DNA of 64,000 nucleotides, from NCBI GenBank assembly GCA_035390965.1, contig DAOPKE010000001.1:1-64000 (forward strand). The letters run 5' to 3'. This stretch comes from GWF2-43-63 sp035390965. GTDB lineage: Bacteria > Bacteroidota > Bacteroidia > Bacteroidales > DTU049. This document shows positions 45,795-55,736 of this stretch, one piece after another. Positions within the stretch are counted from its first letter, which is position 1. Each line of letters opens with the position of its first letter. The notes below the pieces were generated by a model, which was not told the DNA's origin, did no database searches, and was given only the letters and a program-made list of their open reading frames with translations. Both the position numbers and the translations under genes were made by a program.

Positions 45795-47120
45795 ATGAAT
45801 ACAAAGTTTTTAGTATTATTATTGGGAATAGGATTTCTGATGTTTTCCTGCGGCGATGACAAGAAAGCCCAGATACGTAAAGTAATGAAACCAGTGGCCA
45901 GTGTTGATCTGGGAACCCAGGTTTTTATTATTGATCCTACAAAAGACACATTATTAAATATGGAAAGCGGAAGTTCCGTTTTTATTCCGGCCAATTCGTT
46001 GGTGGGAGCTGATAACAAGCCCGTGAAAGGCAAAGCCGAGCTTAAGTATGAAGAATACCTCAATCAGGCCGAGGTTATTCTCAGCGGCATTCCAATGACT
46101 TACGACAGCGCGGGCGAAACTCATTATTTCGAGTCGGCGGGCATGTTTACCATTGATGCCAACACACCGGCAGGCGAAAAACTGAAAATTGCCGATGGCA
46201 AGTCGGTTACTGTTTCGCAGGTGTCGCCATGGGCTGATCTTACTTCGGGTTACAACTTTTATCAGTTCGATACCGTTGCCGGCAAATGGCGTTATCTGAC
46301 AACCCAGATTGCTGAGCCGGCAGCCAGCGAGCCCCCTGTTATCGAAACCGGAAAGGATGCCGACGTGAAGGTGAAAAAAAGTGTTCGTACTGTCGATGAT
46401 TTTGTTTTCGATATCAATGTGAATTATACTGTTTATAAAGAGCTTGCCGACATGAAAGATATCATGTGGAAATATAGCGGCAACAAGGAATATCCCGATC
46501 CTGAAAAAGAACAATGGATATTTGATTATAATTGGCCCGAAACACAGATATTGCGCGATGAGAGCCAGCCCGGGGCTTATGTGATTGTGCTTAAAAGCAC
46601 GCAGAAGTCTTTCAAAACTTCGGTCGTTCCTGTTCCCCTTGAAGCTATGGAAGAAGAGGATGTTATTGCCCGTGCCGACAAGAGTATGGAAAAACTGGGA
46701 GAACAAACGGCGATGATGGTTGAAAATAGTAATTCTTACCGTCGCACGATGGAAGTAAGTTCTTTGGGAATCTGCAACTGGGATCTGATTTATAGATTTA
46801 TTGTTCCCAAAAGACTTAAAATCCGTTTTTTTGCTGATGGTGATATTTTTAAAGAAGATGTCAGAATTTATCAGGTAAATATTGACCGCAATGTAACGAT
46901 TGAGTGTTTGCCGGAGAATGCACATTACAATTGCATTTTATCTTCAGGGGAAAAAATAATGTATGTAGCTGTCAGCCCCGAAGGTCAGGCATATGTAAAT
47001 AAAGAAACCGCAATTCTTATGAATGCATCTGAGGACGAAGTAATCGATTTTGATTTGCATAAGACGGCCAAAACGATTAACTCCAAGAAGGATCTGAATG
47101 AATTGATTGCCGGCGTCTGA
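45795..47120 (+). CDS. Lipoprotein of unknown function
   Basis: 441 residues from ATG at 45795, which gives the lipoprotein signal MNTKFLVLLLGIGFLMFSC with acylated Cys19; an earlier ATG at 45759 would add 12 residues before it. The N-terminal domain (about 35-140) contains SGSSVFIPANSLV, VKGKAELKYEEY and ESAGMFTIDA, a ZU5/carboxypeptidase-regulatory-like beta pattern I recall from Bacteroidota lipoproteins. The remainder is beta-rich with two paralogous-looking halves. The WG-repeat gene starts 11 bases after it, so they are likely co-expressed. Confidence 0.8.
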   Translation: MNTKFLVLLLGIGFLMFSCGDDKKAQIRKVMKPVASVDLGTQVFIIDPTKDTLLNMESGSSVFIPANSLVGADNKPVKGKAELKYEEYLNQAEVILSGIPMTYDSAGETHYFESAGMFTIDANTPAGEKLKIADGKSVTVSQVSPWADLTSGYNFYQFDTVAGKWRYLTTQIAEPAASEPPVIETGKDADVKVKKSVRTVDDFVFDINVNYTVYKELADMKDIMWKYSGNKEYPDPEKEQWIFDYNWPETQILRDESQPGAYVIVLKSTQKSFKTSVVPVPLEAMEEEDVIARADKSMEKLGEQTAMMVENSNSYRRTMEVSSLGICNWDLIYRFIVPKRLKIRFFADGDIFKEDVRIYQVNIDRNVTIECLPENAHYNCILSSGEKIMYVAVSPEGQAYVNKETAILMNASEDEVIDFDLHKTAKTINSKKDLNELIAGV

Positions 47121-47131
47121 TTCTCATTTAT

Positions 47132-50100
47132 ATGAGATTGCTGCAGGTATTTTTGTTGATTTTGCTTTTCAATGCCGGATTCTGTCAGGAATCCGGCCCT
47201 TTGTTTATTGTCAGGCAAGACCAGCTTTATGGATTGATAGATTCTTCGGGCAGCGTGGTGCTTGAACCACAGTTTACTGCCATTAGCTATGATCCTCAAT
47301 TTAGAATTTTTATTGTTACCGGACAGTCGGGCAAGGCAGCTTTTGCATCTTCGCAAAATGCCTTTATAACCGGTTTTTATGACGAAGTTCAAGCTGTTTC
47401 GCTGTACTATTTTATTGTTACAAGGAATGGTCTGTGTGGGGTGGTTGACCGTAGTGGAAAGATGATTGTTCCGATTCAGTATTCCTCAATCCGCAGATCA
47501 GACAGCGACAGGTTTTTTTGTTCTAATAACGCATCAGTTGCTGTTTACAACAACAATGGTTCTTTGGTAGTAAACATCCCATCCGAAGAAATTATTGAAT
47601 ATTGCGGGTATTATATTTTTAAAAACAGGGATTATCGTTTTGGGGTTGTTTCTGTTTCAGGTGAAAAAATGATTGAGGATGTTTATTCGAATTTTCTGAC
47701 GGGGGATGGTCTTATTGAACTTCGAAGCGAAGACAGCACTGCTATTCTTCATACATCTTCGGGTCGGGTGGTACATGGTGCTGCTGGTTGCAGCTTCAGG
47801 TTTATTAAGGATGCTTCAAGAAACAACCTTGCAACACCTTTTTATTTGCTTGCCAATGGAAGCAGCCGTCAATGGCACTCGGTTTACAGTCATAAAAATC
47901 TCGATGTTGATTTGTCTGAGGCAGTTATTTATGCTACAGCTCTTAGTGATTTGTATCTCGTAAATACTACATTCGAGTGGTTGATTGACAATAATGGAGT
48001 TTCGGTTACAGATGAAAAGTATGAGGATATTTTTTATTTCCGCGATAGTTTATTTGTCATTGAAAACAATGGATTGCGTGGTTTATTCAAACCTGGAACC
48101 GGCGTTATTCTTCAGCCGATATATAAAAGTTTCAGGTCTTTGACGGATACAATAACCGGAAATCGCTGGACATTGGCATTATCTAACCCTGATGGATACA
48201 GATTTCTTGATCAGAATTTCAGGGAAATAAACGACCAGTTATATTTCGCGGTCAATCTTGTTCATGGTAGGGGAATTATTGTCAATATCAGTCTTTCAGA
48301 GGTAATTTTGCTTGATACTGATGGCCGACGGGTTGGTAATGCTGTTTATTCTGCCATTCAACCATTGTCTGATGGTTTCTGGAAAGTGTATCGAAATGGT
48401 TTTTGCGGTGTGATGGATTCTCAGGCAAAACTTTTGACGGAAATATGCTATGATGATATTACGATGCATAATTCGCGCCTGAAGTGTGTGAGAGAGGACC
48501 GCATTGAATATTATAGATGGAATGGTTCATCGTTTGAGCCCTTGATAAATTTCAGCAATTTCAGACAGCTTGATGTAACGGGTACACAGTTATTGTCTTT
48601 GATTGGAACCCGCAGTTCGCAACTGGCTTTGGTGTGGAGGCGCGATTCGGTTTTGAAAAAATTCGGGCTGTATGATGTGTTCAATAAGAGGTTTCAGGTG
48701 TCTCCGGTGTATGATTATGCAAAAATGGATCAGTTGCGCGACATCTCTTTGACAGGAATTTTTGGCGACACCAGTTATTTCCGCTTGGGTCCCTTAACTT
48801 TTATGGGGAGGATTCGTTTTGGGGTGATTGATCATAAAACAGGGCAGGTAATTGCTCCGAATGAATTCATGTTTATTTATTTCAATCAGTTTCAGCGGCA
48901 CTTTTCTGAGAGCAACAGTGATCTGGTAACTCCTTACTATAATTCAGACCGCAATTTTGCTGTTGCCATTGATACGGATGGAAACTGGCGTACTATTTCA
49001 TTTACCGGAACAACATATAATCCGGATGTTCAGTTTATTGATGTCAGTAGTGGGACCAGAAAAGTCTGGCGTTTTGATTCTTGCTATGTTTCAAATAAAC
49101 GCAAAAGAATTACAGATAAAAAAATTTGCAATGTTAATGCTGCCTTTGCTCCTCTCTTGTCGTTTCTTAAACCTGCCGATGCTTATACAGAGGCAGCAAT
49201 GAAGGACAAAAGATTATCGGTTTTTGCACCCGATGCAGATTCGCTGGTTTTGCAAAAAGGCCTTGCCAGTCGTCTTGATGAGGGTCTTGATGATATTCCT
49301 CTGGTGTATTTCCGCCCATTGTTTGTTTACAAATATCATTATCCGTCGATTCTGGAGTATCGTAACCGTTTATTTTGCAATGTACTGATATTTGAAAGCG
49401 AGCGTCGTTTCTTTTGCATCGATTCAACTGGTTATGTCATTACAGATACGGCTTATTCGCGCATATGGCCGTTTTCGGAGGATTTGGCGATGGTTAAAAT
49501 GGGTTCGCGATATGGTTTTATTGACCCGCATGGGGCGCTTATTATTGAAAACAAGTACAGAAAAGCATCTTCTTTTTCTGAAGGAAAAGCAGCAGTTAGC
49601 ATCAAGGGGGGACGCTATGGCTATATCGGTACCGACGGCGCGTGGATAATCGAACCGGCCTACCGCGAGGCATTGGCTTTCAGCGAAGGGCTGGCTCCGG
49701 TGAAGCCGGGAAATTTATTTGGTTATGTGGATGAATCAGGAAAGATGATTCTCAAACCTGCCTGGTTGCGTGCCAATTCTTTTATCAATGGAACTGCCGT
49801 TGTTTTTAATAAAAGGGGATTCGGATTGATTGACAAGTCAGGCAATGAGTTGCTTAAATGCCGATACAACCGTATAACACCACCTGACACCAATGGCAAT
49901 CGGATGATTGTTAGGAAGGCGTCGCAACTTGTAAATGCTTCGGGTGATATAATTACAAAAAAATCGCGGATTATTTCCGATGCCGGCAATGGTTATTATA
50001 GTGTGAAAAAAGTGGTGGGATTCAGTCTTATTCGTTCCGATGGTTCCGAAGTGGCGCATTATAATTCCGACAGGCCTTTGCTTGTTGGTGATGAAAAAGT

Positions 50101-50689
50101 GATAGTAACAAAGAGAAACAGGTTGTATTATTATGATCTTGCTGCAAATCAGCTTCTGGGGCCTTATTATAAAGCAGCCCCGTTTGTTATGAATCGCGCA
50201 TTGGTTTCAATCCGCGATGAAACGATGGTTATTGATAGTAGCGGAAAAATACTTAAAATTCTTTATCGGAAGCGGATGTCTTTTGTAACGTCTTTTGATG
50301 AAAACGGGCTTGCTGTCGTTCGCGCAGGCAATACTTTTATGCTGATTGATGAAACCGGTGCCGAGTTTTATAATGGCACCATCAAGCCACGCTATGCCGG
50401 CAACGGTGTATATATTTTATTTCATGACGGTTATTTTTTGTATAATCACAGAATCAGGACTTCGTATCCATTCAGTAAATGGAGTCTTATTTCCATGCCA
50501 AGCTGCGGAAGGTTTGTTACGGGGGTGAACGGAAAATTCGGGTTTTCGGATGTTTATGGTCAGTACCATGTCAGGCCGCAATATACAAGGATTGAAAGAG
50601 TCAGTGAAGGTATATACAGGGTGTATTACGGCGATAAAACCGGCTATGTGCGTTACGATGGCGAAATAATCTGGGAATTGAGCCGATAG
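47132..50689 (+). CDS. Large exported WG-repeat protein
   Basis: 1185 residues with a signal peptide (MRLLQVFLLILLFNAGFCQ). The chain is built of many WG-type repeats of the form YGxIDxxGxxxIxPxYxxxxxFSEGLAxV, clearest at about residues 765-935 (RYGFIDPHGALIIENKY; RYGYIGTDGAWIIEPAY; LFGYVDESGKMILKPAW) and again near the end (TGYVRYDGEIIWEL). The N-terminal repeats are more divergent. No enzyme motif or T9SS domain is present, so it may stay in the periplasm. WG repeats are of unknown molecular role, probably protein binding. It pairs with the preceding lipoprotein gene. Confidence 0.88.
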   Translation: MRLLQVFLLILLFNAGFCQESGPLFIVRQDQLYGLIDSSGSVVLEPQFTAISYDPQFRIFIVTGQSGKAAFASSQNAFITGFYDEVQAVSLYYFIVTRNGLCGVVDRSGKMIVPIQYSSIRRSDSDRFFCSNNASVAVYNNNGSLVVNIPSEEIIEYCGYYIFKNRDYRFGVVSVSGEKMIEDVYSNFLTGDGLIELRSEDSTAILHTSSGRVVHGAAGCSFRFIKDASRNNLATPFYLLANGSSRQWHSVYSHKNLDVDLSEAVIYATALSDLYLVNTTFEWLIDNNGVSVTDEKYEDIFYFRDSLFVIENNGLRGLFKPGTGVILQPIYKSFRSLTDTITGNRWTLALSNPDGYRFLDQNFREINDQLYFAVNLVHGRGIIVNISLSEVILLDTDGRRVGNAVYSAIQPLSDGFWKVYRNGFCGVMDSQAKLLTEICYDDITMHNSRLKCVREDRIEYYRWNGSSFEPLINFSNFRQLDVTGTQLLSLIGTRSSQLALVWRRDSVLKKFGLYDVFNKRFQVSPVYDYAKMDQLRDISLTGIFGDTSYFRLGPLTFMGRIRFGVIDHKTGQVIAPNEFMFIYFNQFQRHFSESNSDLVTPYYNSDRNFAVAIDTDGNWRTISFTGTTYNPDVQFIDVSSGTRKVWRFDSCYVSNKRKRITDKKICNVNAAFAPLLSFLKPADAYTEAAMKDKRLSVFAPDADSLVLQKGLASRLDEGLDDIPLVYFRPLFVYKYHYPSILEYRNRLFCNVLIFESERRFFCIDSTGYVITDTAYSRIWPFSEDLAMVKMGSRYGFIDPHGALIIENKYRKASSFSEGKAAVSIKGGRYGYIGTDGAWIIEPAYREALAFSEGLAPVKPGNLFGYVDESGKMILKPAWLRANSFINGTAVVFNKRGFGLIDKSGNELLKCRYNRITPPDTNGNRMIVRKASQLVNASGDIITKKSRIISDAGNGYYSVKKVVGFSLIRSDGSEVAHYNSDRPLLVGDEKVIVTKRNRLYYYDLAANQLLGPYYKAAPFVMNRALVSIRDETMVIDSSGKILKILYRKRMSFVTSFDENGLAVVRAGNTFMLIDETGAEFYNGTIKPRYAGNGVYILFHDGYFLYNHRIRTSYPFSKWSLISMPSCGRFVTGVNGKFGFSDVYGQYHVRPQYTRIERVSEGIYRVYYGDKTGYVRYDGEIIWELSR

Positions 50690-50697
50690 CAACAAAT

Positions 50698-50738
50698 AAG
50701 CACTCGAAGAGTTTCAAACCCATAGAGGTTTAGAGCTT
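50698..50738. terminator. Possible hairpin between convergent genes
   Basis: AAACC (50716-50720) pairs with GGTTT (50727-50731), and an outer AAG..CTC block can pair with GAGCTT with mismatches. It lies in the 47-base gap between the ends of the WG-repeat and PfkB genes. There is no T run, so its function as a terminator is weakly supported. Confidence 0.3.
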
Positions 50739-51678
50739 AATGCCCATTAGCAACTTCGCGTGCAAAATCCCATGAAAGATAATTTTCGTAGCTCATGCAT
50801 ACATGCTCGGCAAACTGAATGGCGGTGCGGATAATTTTGTCCCAGTTTTTTTCTGGCAATGTTTCCAGGTCAGCCGGAGAAATATGAGTGTGGCTCAATG
50901 CATAAAGCAGACCGGCATTGAAAGTGTCTCCTGCGCCAATGGTGCTGATAACCGGAATGTCTTTTACAGGATAGTGCTTTTGAATTTGCGGTGTGCAGAG
51001 TGTTACGCCGTGCTTGTTGGCTGTCATTATCAGCACATGGCCGCCTTGTGTCTGAACAAAATCATATACGATTTTTGGATCGGATGTGCCAAGAATATTA
51101 TTGAAATCTTCATCAGAACCTTTGGTAATATGTGCCAGACGCATGTTTTCGCTGATCATGGGCATAACCTGATCCTTAATTTTCATGTGATTTTTACGGA
51201 AATTCGGATCGTACAATACGATGCTTCCGACATTTCGGCATACATGAAGAAAAGCGGTAAGGCCTTCGCGGATTTCTTCTTTAATGCCATAAAAACTACC
51301 AAACATGACCAGATCGTTTTTATCGGGCTCCGGATAAATCAGTTCGGCTTGTCCTTCTTTGCGTATTTTGTAAAAAGAATATTCCGCATCGTTGTTGTCG
51401 TTTAAAACTGCAATGGCAATGCGAGAAAGACCGTTGTTGTAACTTTTGATGTAGTCGAGTGAAACCTGATTGCGAACAAGAAATTTTTCAATCAATCTGC
51501 CTATGGCATCTTTTGCATAATCGCCAACCAGTACAACGTTTTCGCCAAGACGTCCCAAGGAAACAGAGGTGTTAAGCATGGCTCCACCGGGGGTCCCTTC
51601 AACGGGCTTATCTTCTTTGAATAATATATCGTAAACGGTTTCACCGATGCAAATAAAACGTTTCTGGGGCAATTTCAT
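50737..51678 (-). CDS. PfkB-family carbohydrate kinase (fructokinase-like)
   Basis: 313 residues. The N-terminal substrate motif GTPGGAMLNTSVSLGRLG and the C-terminal ATP/anion-hole motif STIGAGDTFNAGLLYAL with the catalytic Asp identify a ribokinase/PfkB enzyme. ICIGETVYDILF at the start is common in fructokinases. The exact sugar cannot be told from sequence. It starts 12 bases after pssA on the same strand. Confidence 0.9.
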   Translation of the reverse strand: MKLPQKRFICIGETVYDILFKEDKPVEGTPGGAMLNTSVSLGRLGENVVLVGDYAKDAIGRLIEKFLVRNQVSLDYIKSYNNGLSRIAIAVLNDNNDAEYSFYKIRKEGQAELIYPEPDKNDLVMFGSFYGIKEEIREGLTAFLHVCRNVGSIVLYDPNFRKNHMKIKDQVMPMISENMRLAHITKGSDEDFNNILGTSDPKIVYDFVQTQGGHVLIMTANKHGVTLCTPQIQKHYPVKDIPVISTIGAGDTFNAGLLYALSHTHISPADLETLPEKNWDKIIRTAIQFAEHVCMSYENYLSWDFAREVANGH

Positions 51679-51690
51679 ACGGAAAAGATT

Positions 51691-52428
51691 TCAGGAAGGA
51701 TTTGTACTGTTGTATTTTGCAAAGATTTTTGCAATGTATCCAATAAGCGGAGAAATGAAAATGTAAACAATAATCAGTGGCGCTATGGCGGCCAGATCAA
51801 GAAAGATGAACAGCGGAACAGCAATCATCAATAAGATGATGCCTAATGCTATGCTTTTTTGGTCGTGGAGTTTGAGCGATAACAAGGGAAATGGGATCAG
51901 CATCAATGCTGCAAATGTAAATGATGCTATGGAGAGCAGAATGATAGCATTGTCAATCCCATACAATTCGGCCCAGTAAAGACTGATGCAGGCAAGTGCC
52001 ATGCCAGCAGCCGGCGAGGGGAGTCCCAGAAAACTTTTTGTTTGTCGTTCGTCGGTATTAAACCATGCTAGTCGGATTGCGGCAGCAAGAGCAAAGAGCA
52101 GCGGAAAAGCAAAAAACATGGTTTGATTGCAAAACAAATCATTGCATGGTTCGCTGTATTGCTGCATGGTGCGTATGGTAACAACTGCTGGCGCCACGCC
52201 GAACGAAACAACATCGCAGAGAGAATCAAATTCTTTTCCGAACGACGATTGTGCATTCAGCATTCGTGCAACCATGCCATCCATGAGGTCAAATGCTGCT
52301 GCAATCAGAATGCAGTAAAGTGCATATTCAATGTAGTACCATGATCCCAGTGTCGCAACAATAGCGCAAAGTCCTGCCAGCATGTTGCCTGCTGTGAAAA
52401 TATTGGGTATGGCTGTTTTGATTTTCAA
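51691..52428 (-). CDS. pssA: CDP-diacylglycerol-serine O-phosphatidyltransferase
   Basis: 245 residues with about seven helices. The CDP-alcohol phosphatidyltransferase signature DG-x2-AR-x8-G-x3-D-x3-D is complete: DGMVARMLNAQSSFG, then KEFDSLCD. The IPNIFTAGNMLAG start and SFGVAPA mark the type II serine enzyme. The start is TTG at 52428, since no ATG is available before the conserved region; a TAAGTTTG box 4 bases upstream would make the transcript nearly leaderless. It makes phosphatidylserine, the precursor of phosphatidylethanolamine. A decarboxylase gene is not in the window. Confidence 0.93.
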   Translation of the reverse strand: MKIKTAIPNIFTAGNMLAGLCAIVATLGSWYYIEYALYCILIAAAFDLMDGMVARMLNAQSSFGKEFDSLCDVVSFGVAPAVVTIRTMQQYSEPCNDLFCNQTMFFAFPLLFALAAAIRLAWFNTDERQTKSFLGLPSPAAGMALACISLYWAELYGIDNAIILLSIASFTFAALMLIPFPLLSLKLHDQKSIALGIILLMIAVPLFIFLDLAAIAPLIIVYIFISPLIGYIAKIFAKYNSTNPS

Positions 52429-52565
52429 GCAACAAACTTACAATTTTTTTGATTTTCCGAAACGAATTAAACCGATGGCATATGCAATCGTCTAAAGTTT
52501 GTATTTTGGTAAATTTCATGTTTTTGTCGAAAAAATATTGCAGTGTACTTTAAAAATCAATTGTT

Positions 52566-54341
52566 ATGGGGAAATTTTTTATTCTTGTGATACTCTTGCT
52601 TGCATTGATGCCGGCTGAGGGTTTTACGCAGTGCGGAACTACTGATCACAACGGAGCTGACTGGATTATAACCTCTTCGGATACATTGGGTGGAACGCAT
52701 ATCAATATTGGTAAATTCGAGGTTGCTATTGGTATTTGTGTTTCTGTCAATCCGGCATGTAAGTTTTTTGCAGTCGAAGCTGACACCATTTTGATTTATG
52801 GCAGCATCGACGGTGATGCCAAAGGTGATGCCGGTGGAAATGGCGGAACTGGTGGTTTGTATTGCAATGGTAGTGGTGTTCCCGGTTCCGGAGGCCATGC
52901 AGGTTTGGCCGGATATGGGACAGGGGGCGGTATTCCGGGTGCTGCTGCGGGAACCGGTGGAACTATTGAACAAATCTGTGGTGGCTTTTTGTGTGCCGGA
53001 AACCAGGATGGATTCAATGGTGGTGGTGGTGGCGCCGGCGGCGGCTCAGGTGGTTCTTATGGAGCTTCTGGTGGTGCCGGCGGGTATGGTGCTTATGGCA
53101 GCGGTTTCACCGGTGCTGAAGGTGGAGATTATGGCTCAGGTGGTACAACGTCTTCTGCATATGGAACGGCTGATGGCTACGATATTGCATGGGGATCAGG
53201 TGGCGCTGGTGGTGGCGGCGGCGGCGGTGGCTGGGCTACGGGTTCTGCCGGCGGCAATGGTGGCCGGGGTGGTGGCATGGTATCGTTGAAGGCCGCTCAC
53301 AAACTTATTATGTCGGGGAATATCAGTTGCAATGGTTCTGATGGTGGCAATGGAGGCAATGGTGGAGGCGAATCCGATGATAATGGTTTTGATTGTTCTA
53401 CTACTGGATACAATGCCTGTGGAGTTTGTTCGGAATCTGTTTATGATGCTGCAGGTGGTGCGGGTGGCGCTGCGGGTGGCGGATCAGGCGGTGGAATTTA
53501 TCTTGAAAGCAATGGCACTGCAACCATTACCGGAACCATCACCGCGATTGGTGGTGCGGGTGGTACGGCTGGCATACCTTCAAGTAGCATGGGCACTTGT
53601 TACGACAATGCCCGGGGCGGCGGTGGTGGCAGCGGTGGCAGAGTCAAAATCCTGCTGAATCCCTGTATTACAAATCTTATTTCGCCGGTTTGCAATATTT
53701 CTGGCGGCACAGGCGGCAATGGTGTCGTTACCGGATATGTTGGTACGTCAGGTACTTTCGAAGATGATTTGATTGCTCAGGAATATATTGCACTTGCTGG
53801 TGGCTCTATTGCTGATATCGATACAACATTTTGTGATTTTGGCGATGTGCCGCTTATTTCATCTGTTGCTGCGGCTTCCGGTGGCATGGGAACCTATAAT
53901 TATCAGTGGCAATACAGCACAACTGACAGTCTTTCCGGTTTTACAAATTATCCCGGGCAGACCAGTCTGACCATGGATCCATCTTTAATTTCGGTGACTA
54001 CCTGGTTCCGTCGTAAGGTTAGTTCGGGCAGTTGTATTGAATACAGCAATGTTATTAAAGCCGAAGTTGTTGATTGTTCAGGGTTTGAAGATAATTCCGG
54101 GCTCCTTTTCAGTGTCTATCCTGTGCCGAATGCCGGAGCGTTTTCTGTTCAGCTTCCGTTGGTTATGCAGAAACGGGCAGAAGGTTATATTTATAATTCC
54201 AGAGGAGAACTGGTAAGCGAATTCAGCATTACAGCCGGAGAACAAAAAACCGATATTCAGCTCAATGTGGCACCAGGACTTTATCTTATAGTTTTATATA
54301 CAGATCAGAATATTGGATTGAAAAAAATCACAATCGAGTAG
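52566..54341 (+). CDS. Glycine-rich secreted protein with T9SS sorting domain
   Basis: 591 residues with signal peptide MGKFFILVILLLALMPAEGF. Residues about 80-370 are extremely Gly-rich (runs such as GGGGAGGGSGGSYGASGGAG and GGAGGGGGGGGWATGSAGGN), with regularly spaced Asn, Ser, Ala and a few Cys, suggesting stacked loops like a polyglycine sandwich or antifreeze-type fold. A beta region (about 400-505) has a Cys pair and YQWQYSTTDS. The T9SS C-terminal domain (about 515-591) contains FSVYPVPNAGAFSVQLP and APGLYLIVLY. It is probably a surface or matrix adhesin. Six-frame noise in this GC-rich stretch produces false reading frames on both strands. Confidence 0.87.
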   Translation: MGKFFILVILLLALMPAEGFTQCGTTDHNGADWIITSSDTLGGTHINIGKFEVAIGICVSVNPACKFFAVEADTILIYGSIDGDAKGDAGGNGGTGGLYCNGSGVPGSGGHAGLAGYGTGGGIPGAAAGTGGTIEQICGGFLCAGNQDGFNGGGGGAGGGSGGSYGASGGAGGYGAYGSGFTGAEGGDYGSGGTTSSAYGTADGYDIAWGSGGAGGGGGGGGWATGSAGGNGGRGGGMVSLKAAHKLIMSGNISCNGSDGGNGGNGGGESDDNGFDCSTTGYNACGVCSESVYDAAGGAGGAAGGGSGGGIYLESNGTATITGTITAIGGAGGTAGIPSSSMGTCYDNARGGGGGSGGRVKILLNPCITNLISPVCNISGGTGGNGVVTGYVGTSGTFEDDLIAQEYIALAGGSIADIDTTFCDFGDVPLISSVAAASGGMGTYNYQWQYSTTDSLSGFTNYPGQTSLTMDPSLISVTTWFRRKVSSGSCIEYSNVIKAEVVDCSGFEDNSGLLFSVYPVPNAGAFSVQLPLVMQKRAEGYIYNSRGELVSEFSITAGEQKTDIQLNVAPGLYLIVLYTDQNIGLKKITIE

Positions 54342-54353
54342 TGTTGTCACAAT

Positions 54354-54391
54354 AAAAAAGCTGCCGCAATAATTTTGCGACAGCTTTTTTT
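54354..54391. terminator. Bidirectional intrinsic terminator
   Basis: AAAAAAGCTGCCGCAA, a 5-base loop, then TTGCGACAGCTTTTTT, an 11-bp stem with one C-A mismatch. It serves the converging glycine-rich gene (ends 54341) and phoH-like gene (ends 54408). Confidence 0.82.
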
Positions 54392-54407
54392 ATTTATTAT
54401 GGGTTTT

Positions 54408-55736
54408 TTACAACAAATCGTTGGCCAGATTGGCCAGTTCGCTTCGTTCTCCTTTTTCGAGTTTTACATGAGCATAAAGCGCATGGTGTTTAATTTTGTC
54501 AATCAGATAGCTTAGTCCGTTGCTTTGTGAATCGAGGTAGGGCGTGTCAATCTGATGAATGTCGCCGGTGAATATGATTTTGGTTCCTTCGCCGGCACGT
54601 GTAATAATTGTTTTAACTTCATGCGGAGTAAGATTCTGGGCTTCATCGACAATGAAGCAGATATTGCTCAGACTGCGTCCGCGGATATATGCCAGTGGGG
54701 TGATGACCAGTTTTTCTTTTTCCAGAAGTTCGTCAATTTGGGTGGCTTCTTTGTCGCCGTATTGGTTTTTTATAAATTTCAGGTTGTCGAAAAGTGGCTC
54801 CATATAAGGGTTTAGCTTACTTTTGATATCGCCGGGCAAAAAACCTATATCTTTATTGCTGAGCGGAACAATGGGGCGAGCGAGATAGACCTGTTTGAAA
54901 AGTTTTTTCTGTTCCAATGCTCCGGCCAGCGCCAATAGCGTTTTTCCGGTACCGGCAACACCTTGCAGGGTCACCAGTTTTATATCAGGTGCTGTGATGG
55001 CATGCAAAGCAAACACTTGTTCAGCGTTTCGGGGCATAATGCGGTAAGCTGGCTTCTTCTCAAGCTTTTCAATATTCCCTGTTATTGGATTATAATATGC
55101 GAGAACTGAAGTGCTGGTATTTCGCAAAATGAAATAATGATTCGGAATGGGTTTTTTAATGCCAACATCGCCGGGTAAACAAAATCCATTCTGGTAAATT
55201 GAATCAATGATATCCTTGGTTAGTCCTTCCACCAGCGTCATCCCGGTATAAAGTCCTTCAACATCTTTCACTTTGCCGGTTTCAAAGTCTTCGGCAATAA
55301 TGTTCAATGCTTTGGCTTTCAACCGCAGATTGATGTCTTTTGAAACAAGAATGACTTTGCGGTCTTTGTATTTCTGCGATAGCTTTATTGCAACATTAAT
55401 GATCCGGTGATCGACTTTGTCGCTGTGATACAACTTTGTTGCATCCGGATTGCTGGTTTCATCCATAATAACAGTGAACATGCCTTTCGCCCGTTCAATT
55501 TTAATCCAGTCCTTGATGGGCTGATTGTCCGACATTTTATCAAGAATGCGAATGAATTCACGGGCTTCGTAATTCTTGGTGTCATTCCCTTTTTTAAAAG
55601 TATCCAGTTCTTCAAGTACCGATATAGGCATCGCAACGTCGTTGTCTTCAAAGCTGTAAATCGCGCTGTGATTATACAGAATGACCGATGTATCAAGAAC
55701 GAAAATCTTTTTTTGTTTTTGGGTTGTTTTTGCCAT
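54408..55736 (-). CDS. PIN domain-PhoH ATPase fusion (YlaK-type)
   Basis: 442 residues in two domains. The PIN ribonuclease domain (about 8-150) shows its acids in FVLDTSVILYN, LEELDTFK, DHRIINVA and LVSKDINLRLKA. The PhoH RecA-like ATPase (about 235-442) shows Walker A LQGVAGTGKTLLALAG and Walker B CFIVDEAQNLTPHE, then KIIFTGD. Proteins of this type have RNA helicase-nuclease activity and may act in RNA decay under stress. The gene stands alone, ending at a strong terminator. Confidence 0.94.
   Translation of the reverse strand: MAKTTQKQKKIFVLDTSVILYNHSAIYSFEDNDVAMPISVLEELDTFKKGNDTKNYEAREFIRILDKMSDNQPIKDWIKIERAKGMFTVIMDETSNPDATKLYHSDKVDHRIINVAIKLSQKYKDRKVILVSKDINLRLKAKALNIIAEDFETGKVKDVEGLYTGMTLVEGLTKDIIDSIYQNGFCLPGDVGIKKPIPNHYFILRNTSTSVLAYYNPITGNIEKLEKKPAYRIMPRNAEQVFALHAITAPDIKLVTLQGVAGTGKTLLALAGALEQKKLFKQVYLARPIVPLSNKDIGFLPGDIKSKLNPYMEPLFDNLKFIKNQYGDKEATQIDELLEKEKLVITPLAYIRGRSLSNICFIVDEAQNLTPHEVKTIITRAGEGTKIIFTGDIHQIDTPYLDSQSNGLSYLIDKIKHHALYAHVKLEKGERSELANLANDLL

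Noticed and set aside
45954..46925. Minus-strand open frame of 323 codons
   Set aside because: It lies wholly antisense to a well-supported lipoprotein gene; its translation has no recognisable motif or signal and shows the composition expected of a shadow frame.
52798..53289. Plus-strand open frame of 163 codons inside the glycine-rich gene
   Set aside because: Second-frame reading of GGT/GGC-rich codons gives Val/Met-rich low complexity; the true frame has a signal peptide and T9SS domain.
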